This document shows positions 1-7,273 of a DNA stretch of 60,315 bases, piece after piece. The notes under the pieces are model-generated. The model ran no database searches and was not told the origin of the DNA. It saw nothing but the letters and a program-made list of their open reading frames with translations. Made by a program: the position numbers and the translations under genes. Numbering within the stretch: position 1 is the stretch's first letter; every line of letters starts with the position of its first letter. This DNA comes from JANWZL01 sp041640815 (GTDB lineage Bacteria; Pseudomonadota; Gammaproteobacteria; Burkholderiales; Thiobacillaceae): the NCBI GenBank assembly GCA_041640815.1, contig JBEPZO010000009.1, forward strand, positions 1 to 60,315, written 5' to 3'.

Positions 1-1283
1 TCGACGATGAGGCAGTCGCGGCCGGGGTCGACGCGGGTGGTGAGCGCCCAGATCACCTCCTTCCAGTCGCGCACGTCGATGTCATCGTCGGTGACGAGGA
101 TGAACTTGGTGTACATGAACTGGCGTAGGAAGCTCCAAACCCCGAACATCACCCGCTTGGCGTGGCCGGGGTAGGCCTTCTTCATCGCCACCACCGCCAG
201 CCGGTAGCTACACCCTTCTGGCGGTAGATAGAAGTCGCGGATCTCTGGAAACTGCTTCTGCAGCAGCGGCACGAACACCTCGTTCAGGGCCACGCCCAGG
301 ATGGCCGGCTCGTCTGGCGGCTTGCCGGTGTAGGTGCTGTGATAGATGGGGTCGCGGCGCATGGTCATGCGCTCGATGGTGAAGACTGGAAAGCGCTCCT
401 GTTCGTTGTAGTAGCCGGTGTGATCGCCGAAAGGGCCTTCGAGCGCCGTCTCCTCGGGGTGGATTACCCCTTCTAAGACGATCTCGGCGCTCGCCGGCAC
501 CTGCAAGTCAGAGCCCAGACAGCGGGCGACTTCTGTCTTGGCGCCGCGCAGCAGCCCAGCGAACTGGTATTCGGACAGGGTATCCGGCACGGGGGTCACC
601 GCCGCAAGCAGTGTGGCCGGGTCGGCGCCCAAGGCCACCGCCACCGGGAAGGGCTCGCCCGGGCGGGCGATCGAGTGCTCGCGGAAATCTAGCGCACCGC
701 CGCGGTGCGCGAGCCAGCGCATGATGACCTTGTTGCGGCCGATCACCTGCTGCCGGTAGATGCCCAGGTTCTGGCGTGCCTTGTGCGGCCCGCGCGTGAT
801 GGTGAGGCCCCAGGTGATGAGGGGGCCGGCATCGTCCGGCCAGCAGGTCTGGATGGGCAGCCGCCCAAGGTCCACCGCTTCTGCCTCCCACACCACCTCT
901 TGGCAGGGCGGGTGCTTCACCTGCCGCGGCGCCATGTTCAGGACTTGCTTGAGGATGGGCCATTTCTCCCAGGCGTCTTTCAGGCCCCGCGGCGGCTCTG
1001 GCTCCTTGAGGTAGGCGAGCAACCGGCCGATTTCCCTGAGCTTGGCCGGATCCTCCTCGCCCATGCCCAGCGCCACCCTTTTCACGCTGCCGAAAAGGTT
1101 GGTCAGGACGGGTATCGAGTGGCCTTTCGGTCGCTCGAACAAGAGCGCAGGGCCGCCCGCGCGCAGCACGCGGTCACTGACCTCGGTCATCTCCAAGTAC
1201 GGGTCGACCTCCACCCGAATGCGCTTGAGTTCACCCATCGCCTCCAGTTGCTGCAGGAAATCGCGCAAGTCTCGATAGTGCAT
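1..1283 (-). CDS. ubiD: UbiD family decarboxylase (3-octaprenyl-4-hydroxybenzoate carboxy-lyase), 3' end cut by window edge
   Basis: This enzyme removes the carboxyl group of 4-hydroxy-3-polyprenylbenzoate in ubiquinone synthesis, using prenylated FMN supplied by UbiX. Reading the minus strand from the ATG at 1283 gives MHYRDLRDFLQQLEAMGELKR, the typical UbiD start. The family blocks NLGIYRQQVIGRNK, MRWLAHRGGALDF and EGPFGDHTGYYNE follow; they surround the cofactor and metal site. The frame is still open at base 1, in WALTTRVDPGRD, so roughly the last 60-70 residues lie outside the window (estimated from the usual length near 490). It is divergent from miaB with a 61-bp gap, so the two starts probably share a promoter region. 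Family assignment is firm; the quinone role is inferred from the family. Confidence 0.93.
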   Translation of the reverse strand, partial: MHYRDLRDFLQQLEAMGELKRIRVEVDPYLEMTEVSDRVLRAGGPALLFERPKGHSIPVLTNLFGSVKRVALGMGEEDPAKLREIGRLLAYLKEPEPPRGLKDAWEKWPILKQVLNMAPRQVKHPPCQEVVWEAEAVDLGRLPIQTCWPDDAGPLITWGLTITRGPHKARQNLGIYRQQVIGRNKVIMRWLAHRGGALDFREHSIARPGEPFPVAVALGADPATLLAAVTPVPDTLSEYQFAGLLRGAKTEVARCLGSDLQVPASAEIVLEGVIHPEETALEGPFGDHTGYYNEQERFPVFTIERMTMRRDPIYHSTYTGKPPDEPAILGVALNEVFVPLLQKQFPEIRDFYLPPEGCSYRLAVVAMKKAYPGHAKRVMFGVWSFLRQFMYTKFILVTDDDIDVRDWKEVIWALTTRVDPGRDCLIV

Positions 1284-1344
1284 GACGGCTCCTGTGTCGG
1301 CAGGTCAAAGGTAAAATATCGCTTGGATTTAACTTGCATTCGCT

Positions 1345-2676
1345 ATGTCACGCAAAGTCTTCATCAAGACCTTCGGCTGCCAGATGAACACGTACGACTC
1401 GGCCAAGATGGCCGACGTGCTGCACGCCGCCGCTGGGTACGAGCCCACCGACGACCCGGAGCAGGCCGACGTCATCTTGTTCAACACCTGCTCGGTGCGC
1501 GAGAAGGCGCAGGAGAAGGTGTTCACCGATCTGGGCATGGTGAAACACCTCAAGCAACGCAAGCCTGAGCTTCTGATCGGCGTCGGCGGCTGTGTTGCCA
1601 GCCAGGAGGGCGAGGCCATCGTGCGCCGGGCGCCGTTCGTCGATGTCGTTTTCGGGCCGCAGACCCTGCACCGCCTGCCAGATTTGTTGCAGCGGCGGCG
1701 GCTTACCGGGCGCCCGCAGGTCGACGTCTCCTTCCCCGAGATCGAGAAGTTCGACGCGCTACCGCCGGCGCGCGTCGAGGGTCCCACCGCCTTCGTCTCG
1801 GTGATGGAGGGGTGCTCCAAATACTGCAGCTTCTGCGTCGTGCCCTATACCCGGGGCGAGGAGGTCTCGCGCCCGCTCGCCGATGTGCTGACCGAAGTCG
1901 CGGCACTGGCGGCGCAAGGGGTGAAAGAGGTCACCCTGTTGGGGCAGAACGTCAATGCCTACCGCGGCGCGATGGAGGACGGCAGCGAGGCGGATTTCGC
2001 CTTGCTGCTGGAGCTTGTCGCCGAGATCCCCGGCATCGAGCGCGTGCGCTTCACCACCTCACACCCGCGCGAGTTCACCGACCGCTTGATCGAGGTCTAT
2101 GCCCGCGTACCGAAGCTCGCCAATCACCTGCACCTGCCGGTGCAGTCCGGTTCGGATCGCATCCTCGCCGCCATGAAGCGCGGCTATACCGCCCTGGAAT
2201 ACAAGTCCATCGTTCGGCGGCTGCGCGCCGTGCGGCCGGAGATTTCCATTGCCACCGACTTCATCGTCGGTTTTCCCGGCGAGACCGAGGCCGACTTCGA
2301 GGCCACCATGCGGCTCATCGAGGAAGTGGGCTTCGATCACTCCTTCAGCTTCGTCTATAGCCCCCGTCCTGGCACGCCGGCGGCGAGCCTGCCGGATCAG
2401 ACGCCGCAAGCCGTAAAGCTCGCCCGCCTCTACCGCCTGCAGGAAAAGATCCGCGAGCAGGCGGCCGCGATCAGCGCGGCCATGGTCGGCACGGTGCAGC
2501 GCATCCTGGTCGAAGGCCCATCCAAGCGCAATGCGCAGGAGCTTTGCGGTCGCACAGAGAACAACCGGGTGGTCAACTTCGCCGGGCCGCCGCGCCTGAT
2601 CGGCCAGATGGTGGACGTTCGCATCACTGCTGCCCTGCCCAACAGTCTGCGCGGTGAGGTGAGGGAGGCAATGTGA
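1345..2676 (+). CDS. miaB: tRNA-2-methylthio-N6-dimethylallyladenosine synthase MiaB
   Basis: MiaB is a radical-SAM methylthiotransferase that adds a methylthio group to i6A37 in tRNAs reading UNN codons. The 443-residue product has the three parts of the family: an N-terminal UPF0004 domain with Cys12, Cys49 and Cys83 for the auxiliary cluster, a radical-SAM core with CSKYCSFC (Cys157, Cys161, Cys164), and a C-terminal TRAM-like RNA-binding region. Length matches the family. No clear ribosome-binding site precedes the ATG; a TAAAAT box at 1312-1317 could be a -10 but has no good -35. It is the first gene of the usual miaB-phoH-ybeY-corC order, here with a 219-bp gap before phoH. Confidence 0.97.
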   Translation: MSRKVFIKTFGCQMNTYDSAKMADVLHAAAGYEPTDDPEQADVILFNTCSVREKAQEKVFTDLGMVKHLKQRKPELLIGVGGCVASQEGEAIVRRAPFVDVVFGPQTLHRLPDLLQRRRLTGRPQVDVSFPEIEKFDALPPARVEGPTAFVSVMEGCSKYCSFCVVPYTRGEEVSRPLADVLTEVAALAAQGVKEVTLLGQNVNAYRGAMEDGSEADFALLLELVAEIPGIERVRFTTSHPREFTDRLIEVYARVPKLANHLHLPVQSGSDRILAAMKRGYTALEYKSIVRRLRAVRPEISIATDFIVGFPGETEADFEATMRLIEEVGFDHSFSFVYSPRPGTPAASLPDQTPQAVKLARLYRLQEKIREQAAAISAAMVGTVQRILVEGPSKRNAQELCGRTENNRVVNFAGPPRLIGQMVDVRITAALPNSLRGEVREAM

Positions 2677-2806
2677 CGTCGTTGGAGGCCGGTCTATGAG
2701 AGCTATCGATGGCCGCCCAGCACGGAAAACACATTCGTTAAGCTTGAACAGAAAGCCAGCGATTATCCTTCCCCGCGGGTGTCACCGGTCTTTTGCCCCG
2801 GTACCC

Positions 2807-2812
2807 TATAAT
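2807..2812 (+). promoter_or_regulatory. Candidate -10 box upstream of phoH
   Basis: A perfect TATAAT lies 83 bp before the phoH start, inside the 219-bp miaB-phoH gap. The -35 region (GTCACC to ACCGGT around 2781-2789) is poor, so this is a candidate only. If used, it would let phoH-ybeY-corC be transcribed separately from miaB. Confidence 0.35.
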
Positions 2813-2895
2813 GGTTGCATGATTAATTTACTTCTGCATACGTCTAGGCAATTGCCTGGCCTGATTCCGCGGAGCGTACGACAAGAGCATCGCGC

Positions 2896-3873
2896 ATGCA
2901 GCGAGCGAGCAAGGAGCTGACGCTCACCCCACTCGACAACAACCGTTTAGCTAATCTCTGCGGGGTCCTGGATGAGAATCTGCGCCAGATCGAGACGGCG
3001 CTCAATGTCACCCTGGCGCGCCGCGGCGAGGTTTTCCGCATCGGCGGGCCGCCGGACAAGGTAGAACTGGCGGCGCGGATGCTGCAAGAGTTCTATCAGC
3101 GCGCGCGTAAGCCGTTGGACATCGACGACATCCAGCTTGCGCTGGTCGAGGTCACCCACCGCGCACGCAGCCAGGAGGCCGGCGAGGACAACCTGCCGGT
3201 GCTGATGACCCGTCGCCCTGGCCTGCATGGCCGCACGGCGCGGCAGAATCAGTACCTGCGTCAGATGCAGGAATACGACGTCACCTTTGGCATCGGCCCC
3301 GCCGGTACCGGCAAGACCTATCTCGCCGTCGCCGGCGCCGTGGACGCCCTAGAGCGCGACCTGGTCAAACGCATCGTGCTCGTGCGCCCGGCGGTGGAGG
3401 CGGGCGAGCGGCTGGGTTTTCTGCCTGGGGATCTGGTGCAAAAGGTGGACCCCTACCTGCGCCCTCTCTATGACGCCCTGTATGACCTGATGGGGGTGGA
3501 GCGTGCCACGCGCGCCTTCGAGCGGCAGCTGATCGAGATCGCACCGCTCGCCTTCATGCGCGGCCGCACCTTGAACCACGCCTTCATCATCTTGGACGAG
3601 GCGCAGAACACCACACCAGAGCAGATGAAGATGTTCCTGACCCGCATCGGTTTCGGCTCCAAGGCAGTGATCACTGGTGACGTCACCCAGATCGACCTGG
3701 CGCGCGGCCAGAAGAGCGGCTTGGTCGAGGTGCGCGAGATTCTCAAAGAGGTGCGCGGCATCGCCTTCACCGAGTTTCAGAATGAAGACGTGGTACGCCA
3801 TCCCCTGGTGGCGCGCATCATCGAGGCCTATGATGCCTATGCGGCACGTGCGGCGGCAAAGGGAGAGGGGTAA
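2896..3873 (+). CDS. ybeZ: PhoH-like ATPase (YbeZ family)
   Basis: This cytoplasmic P-loop ATPase of the PhoH/YbeZ family is linked to ribosome and RNA maturation together with its neighbour YbeY. The 325-residue protein has an N-terminal KH-like segment of about 100 residues (RIGGPPDKVELAARML), then Walker A GPAGTGKT at 134-141 and Walker B ILDEAQN at 232-238, in the family's usual arrangement. The gene ends 17 bp before ybeY, so the two are almost certainly cotranscribed. The exact nucleotide-driven activity of this family is not settled. Confidence 0.93.
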   Translation: MQRASKELTLTPLDNNRLANLCGVLDENLRQIETALNVTLARRGEVFRIGGPPDKVELAARMLQEFYQRARKPLDIDDIQLALVEVTHRARSQEAGEDNLPVLMTRRPGLHGRTARQNQYLRQMQEYDVTFGIGPAGTGKTYLAVAGAVDALERDLVKRIVLVRPAVEAGERLGFLPGDLVQKVDPYLRPLYDALYDLMGVERATRAFERQLIEIAPLAFMRGRTLNHAFIILDEAQNTTPEQMKMFLTRIGFGSKAVITGDVTQIDLARGQKSGLVEVREILKEVRGIAFTEFQNEDVVRHPLVARIIEAYDAYAARAAAKGEG

Positions 3874-3890
3874 AGCATGAGGCGTAAGGC

Positions 3891-4358
3891 GTGAGGCAGG
3901 AGGCGCAGCGACGGCTGCGTCTGCGGCTTGCCGTGCAATACGCCGTCGAGGACCGCAATGGCCTGCCCGATCGGGCGCAGCTTCGACGCTGGGCGATGGC
4001 GGCACTGATTGAGGAGGTCGAGGTGACCTTGAGGTTCGTCGACGCGGCCGAAGGTCGGCAGCTCAACCGCGACTACCGCGGCAAGGATTACGCCACCAAC
4101 GTGCTCACCTTCGTCTACGATCCCCCGCCACCCCTTCCTCTGCAAGGGGACATCGTCCTCTGCGCCCCGGTCATCGCGCGCGAGGCGGCCGAACAGGGCA
4201 AATCGCTGCTAGCCCACTACGCACACATGGTGGTGCACGGCATGCTGCACCTGCAGGGCTATGATCACACGCGCGCAGCCGAGGCCACTGCCATGGAGGC
4301 GGTGGAAGGCTTTATCCTACGCAGGTTGGGTTTCCCCGATCCCTACAAGACCCCATGA
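3891..4358 (+). CDS. ybeY: Endoribonuclease YbeY
   Basis: YbeY is a metal-dependent endoribonuclease needed for 16S rRNA 3'-end maturation and 70S quality control. The 155-residue product matches the E. coli length and carries the signature H-x3-H-x5-H as His116, His120 and His126 in HGMLHLQGYDH, which binds zinc. Translation appears to start at a GTG. An ATG at 3877 opens only a few codons before a stop, so it is not the start. The last four bases overlap corC as ATGA, which suggests translational coupling. Position between phoH and corC is the standard one. Confidence 0.94.
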   Translation: MRQEAQRRLRLRLAVQYAVEDRNGLPDRAQLRRWAMAALIEEVEVTLRFVDAAEGRQLNRDYRGKDYATNVLTFVYDPPPPLPLQGDIVLCAPVIAREAAEQGKSLLAHYAHMVVHGMLHLQGYDHTRAAEATAMEAVEGFILRRLGFPDPYKTP

Positions 4359-5194
4359 GCGACGACAGTCACCCGCGACCGAGTTTCATCGAACGCCTCA
4401 CCTCCTGGCTCTCGCGCGAGCCGGATAACCGCGAACAGCTGCTTGAGCTGCTGCACGCCGCCTACGACAAGAACCTCTTGGATGCCGACGCCCTATCGAT
4501 GATCGAGGGGGTGATGCAGGTGTCCGAGATGCAGGTGCGCGAGATCATGATCCCGCGGGCGCAAATGGACGTGGTGGACATCAACGATCCGCCGGAGAAG
4601 CTACTGCCCTTCGTCATCGAGACTGCGCACTCGCGTTTTCCCGCTGTCGACGGCGATCGCGACCACGTCGTCGGCATCCTGCTCGCGAAAGACCTGCTTA
4701 AGCTGTGCCTGGAAGAGGAGGTGGACTTGCGCGATATGCTGCGGCCGGCGGTGTTCATCCCCGAATCGAAACGGCTCAACGTCCTGTTGCGCGAATTCCG
4801 CGCCTCGCGCAATCACATCGCCATCGTGGTGGACGAGTATGGCGGCGTGGCCGGGTTGGTGACCATCGAGGACGTGCTCGAGCAGATCGTCGGCGACATC
4901 GCCGATGAGTATGACTATGACGAGGCCGAGGACAACATCGTGCGCCAAGGCGAGGACAGTTTCCGCGTCAAGGCGCAGACCGAGATCGGCGACTTCAACC
5001 TGGCCTTGGGCGCCAGTTTCTCCGACGAGGCGTTCGACACCGTCGGCGGCCTGGTCACCCACGCCTTCGGCCGGTTGCCCAAGCGCGGCGAGAAGATCGC
5101 CATCGACGGCCTGGAATTCCAGGTCCTGCGTGCCGACAGCCGGCGGCTGCATACCCTGCTCGTGCGGCGACTACCGCAAAACGGTGGGGCGTGA
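4355..5194 (+). CDS. corC: CorC/HlyC family transporter-associated CBS protein
   Basis: This 279-residue protein has the CorC layout: a short N-terminal helix region, a pair of CBS domains (about residues 65-185, including EIMIPRAQMD and DEYGGVAGLVTIEDVLEQIVGDI), and a C-terminal CorC/HlyC domain (about 195-275). It has no transmembrane helices, like E. coli CorC, which is associated with magnesium/cobalt efflux through CorA. CBS pairs usually bind adenine nucleotides. It overlaps ybeY by four bases. In many proteobacteria lnt follows corC; here ygfZ follows instead. Confidence 0.9.
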   Translation: MSDDSHPRPSFIERLTSWLSREPDNREQLLELLHAAYDKNLLDADALSMIEGVMQVSEMQVREIMIPRAQMDVVDINDPPEKLLPFVIETAHSRFPAVDGDRDHVVGILLAKDLLKLCLEEEVDLRDMLRPAVFIPESKRLNVLLREFRASRNHIAIVVDEYGGVAGLVTIEDVLEQIVGDIADEYDYDEAEDNIVRQGEDSFRVKAQTEIGDFNLALGASFSDEAFDTVGGLVTHAFGRLPKRGEKIAIDGLEFQVLRADSRRLHTLLVRRLPQNGGA

Positions 5195-5229
5195 GGCCGG
5201 ATAGATTCCCACCTGAATGAGGGGCGCGC

Positions 5230-6321
5230 TTGTCTTTCGCTCGCGCCGCCCTTACCTTTATGGCGTTCGCTTCGACAACCCCTGCGCTGCGCATGTCTTC
5301 CACTTGGAGTGAATACTTGCAAACCCAAGGCGCTGTCTTGACCGACGGCGTCGTCACGGATTTCGGTGACGCTGGCGCCGAGCTCGCCGCCGCGCGCGAT
5401 GGCCTGGTGCTCGCCGATCTCTCCCACTACGGCTTGCTCGCCCTCACCGGCGAGGATGCATTGAGCTTCCTGCACGGTCAGGTCACCAACGACTTGCGCG
5501 CGCTTCGAGTGGACAAGGCGGTGTTTGCCGGCTACTGTTCAGCCAAGGGTCGATTGCTGGCGAACTTCCTCGTCTTCCGCCGCAGTGACGACCTCCTGCT
5601 CATGCTGCCGCGCAGTCTCATCGCGCCCATCCAGAAGCGGTTGAGCATGTTCGTGCTGCGCGCCAAGGTCAGGCTGCGCGACGCCTCGGCGGAATGGGTC
5701 GCCCTTGGGCTCGCTGGGGCGGGGGCGGACGAACTGGTGGCCGAACGCTTCGGTCAGGCCCCCGCCGCCCCCCTGCAGGTCGTCCAGGCGGCGGATGGCT
5801 GGGCCGTGCGGCTGGGTGAGCAGCGCTACGATGTCTTCGTCACGCCGCAGGCGGCACCCGCGTTGTGGCAGCAGTGGGCGACACGCGCGCGGCCGGTTGG
5901 GGCACCAGCCTGGGATTGGCTCACCGTCACGGCCGGCGTGCCGGTGATCCTGCCGTCCACACAAGACCAATTCGTGCCGCAGATGGCCAATATGGAACTG
6001 CTCGACGGCGTGAGCTTCCAGAAGGGCTGTTATCCAGGCCAGGAGATCGTGGCGCGCAGCCAGTACCTGGGCAAGCTCAAACGGCGCATGTACCTCGCCC
6101 ATGTCGCGGCGAAGGCGGCGGCGGGGGAGGCGCTCTATAGCCCCGAGCTTACCGGTCAGCCCTGTGGCATGGTCGTGAATGCCGCCCCTGCGCCAGGCGG
6201 CGGCAGCGATCTGCTGGCGGTCATGCTGGTGAGTAGCCGCGAGGCGGGCGAGGTGCGCCTCGGCAGTCCAGATGGTCCGCGGCTCGAGTTTAAGCCGTTG
6301 CCCTACCGCCTCGAGGCCTGA
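5230..6321 (+). CDS. ygfZ: YgfZ/GcvT-type folate-binding Fe-S assembly protein
   Basis: YgfZ is a tetrahydrofolate-binding protein that helps build or repair certain iron-sulfur enzymes, MiaB among them in E. coli. The diagnostic KGCYPGQE motif is present (Cys267 if counted from the TTG at 5230). The fold is GcvT-like over its whole length. The start is uncertain. The TTG at 5230 has a GAGGGG ribosome-binding site five bases upstream, but family members usually begin near the ATG at 5293 (MSSTWSEYL), which has no clear ribosome-binding site. A third possible start is the ATG at 5260. It sits in the same plus-strand run as miaB, which fits the known link between the two. Confidence 0.92.
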   Translation: MSFARAALTFMAFASTTPALRMSSTWSEYLQTQGAVLTDGVVTDFGDAGAELAAARDGLVLADLSHYGLLALTGEDALSFLHGQVTNDLRALRVDKAVFAGYCSAKGRLLANFLVFRRSDDLLLMLPRSLIAPIQKRLSMFVLRAKVRLRDASAEWVALGLAGAGADELVAERFGQAPAAPLQVVQAADGWAVRLGEQRYDVFVTPQAAPALWQQWATRARPVGAPAWDWLTVTAGVPVILPSTQDQFVPQMANMELLDGVSFQKGCYPGQEIVARSQYLGKLKRRMYLAHVAAKAAAGEALYSPELTGQPCGMVVNAAPAPGGGSDLLAVMLVSSREAGEVRLGSPDGPRLEFKPLPYRLEA

Positions 6322-6345
6322 AGGCCACAGCCAGGGGTGGCAACC

Positions 6346-6654
6346 ATGTCCTACACCTACTGCGTCTGGTACCGGGTCACCGATGACGGGCCGGAGGCCG
6401 AGGCAGCGTTGCGCGGCATGATGGCGCGCGTGGCCTGCCGTACCGGCGTGCGCGGCCAGCTCTTGAAAAAGCGCGATGAGCCGCACCTGTGGCTGGAGCT
6501 CTATCCGGGGGTGACCGACGCAGGCGCCTTCGAGACCCAGCTTGCCCAAGCGGCGGCTGCCTATGACGTCGACATGTTCGTCGCCGATGCGCGCCGCATG
6601 GAGTGTTTCCTCGCCGCGCTTGCCGCGTCGCCAGCCTGCGGCGCGCCCAGCTGA
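6346..6654 (+). CDS. DUF4936 family protein
   Basis: This small cytoplasmic protein of 102 residues matches my recollection of DUF4936, a betaproteobacterial family without known function. The sequence alternates short strands and helices (YCVWYRV, PHLWLELYPGV, DVDMFVADARRMECFLA), resembling a ferredoxin-like alpha-beta fold. I start it at the ATG at 6346 because AGGGG lies about eight bases upstream; a GTG at 6337 is in frame but has no such site. It lies 24 bp after ygfZ and 14 bp before slmA and is very probably cotranscribed with both. Confidence 0.8.
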   Translation: MSYTYCVWYRVTDDGPEAEAALRGMMARVACRTGVRGQLLKKRDEPHLWLELYPGVTDAGAFETQLAQAAAAYDVDMFVADARRMECFLAALAASPACGAPS

Positions 6655-6668
6655 AGGGGGTCTAGGCG

Positions 6669-7247
6669 ATGGCGCGGCAGCGTGGTGAGCGCAAGCAGCA
6701 GATCCTGCAGACGCTGGCACTCATGCTGGAAGAACCGCAGCCAGAGAAGATCACCACGGCGGCATTGGCCCAGCGGTTGGGGGTGTCCGAGGCGGCGCTC
6801 TACCGTCATTTCGCCAGCAAGGCGCAGATGTACGAGGGACTCATCGAGTTCATCGAGCAGACCCTGCTGTCGCGCATCAACCGCATCGTCAGCGAGGAGG
6901 CCGATGCCGTGCGTCAGCTGCGGGCCATCCTTGCCCTGCTGCTCGGCTTTGCCGAGCGCAATGCGGGCATGACCCGGCTATTGATGGGGGAGGCGCTGGT
7001 CAACGAGAACGAGCGCTTACAGCTGCGTGTGAGCCAGTTGCATGACCGCATCGAGGCCATCCTGCGCCAGTGCCTGCGCATCGCCGCCAGCCAGCAGGCG
7101 CAGCCGAGCGCGCCGGAGGCGGTGGCAGCCCATGCCAATGCGCTCATGTGTTTCGTCCTGGGTCGCTGGCACCAATTCGCGCGCAGCGGCTTCAAGCGCT
7201 TGCCCAGCGAATTTTGGCCATTACAGCAGGCGTTGCTGCTTCCTTAA
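6669..7247 (+). CDS. slmA: TetR-type nucleoid occlusion factor SlmA
   Basis: SlmA binds specific chromosomal sites and blocks FtsZ ring assembly over the nucleoid. The 192-residue protein has a TetR-type helix-turn-helix near the N-terminus (ITTAALAQRLGVSEAALYRHF, about residues 31-50), followed by the all-helical dimerisation and FtsZ-binding domain. Length and the conserved opening RGERKQQIL agree with the family. An AAGGGGGT ribosome-binding site precedes the ATG. It closes the plus-strand run and converges on the diguanylate cyclase gene with a gap of about 26 bp and no clear terminator. The division target FtsZ is encoded in this same window. Confidence 0.9.
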   Translation: MARQRGERKQQILQTLALMLEEPQPEKITTAALAQRLGVSEAALYRHFASKAQMYEGLIEFIEQTLLSRINRIVSEEADAVRQLRAILALLLGFAERNAGMTRLLMGEALVNENERLQLRVSQLHDRIEAILRQCLRIAASQQAQPSAPEAVAAHANALMCFVLGRWHQFARSGFKRLPSEFWPLQQALLLP

Positions 7248-7273
7248 GACCTTAGGCACTGGAGCATAGGGTT

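Noticed and set aside
2696..2920. 74-codon frame in the miaB-phoH gap
   Set aside because: No ribosome-binding site, mixed composition, and it overlaps the phoH start and the candidate promoter.
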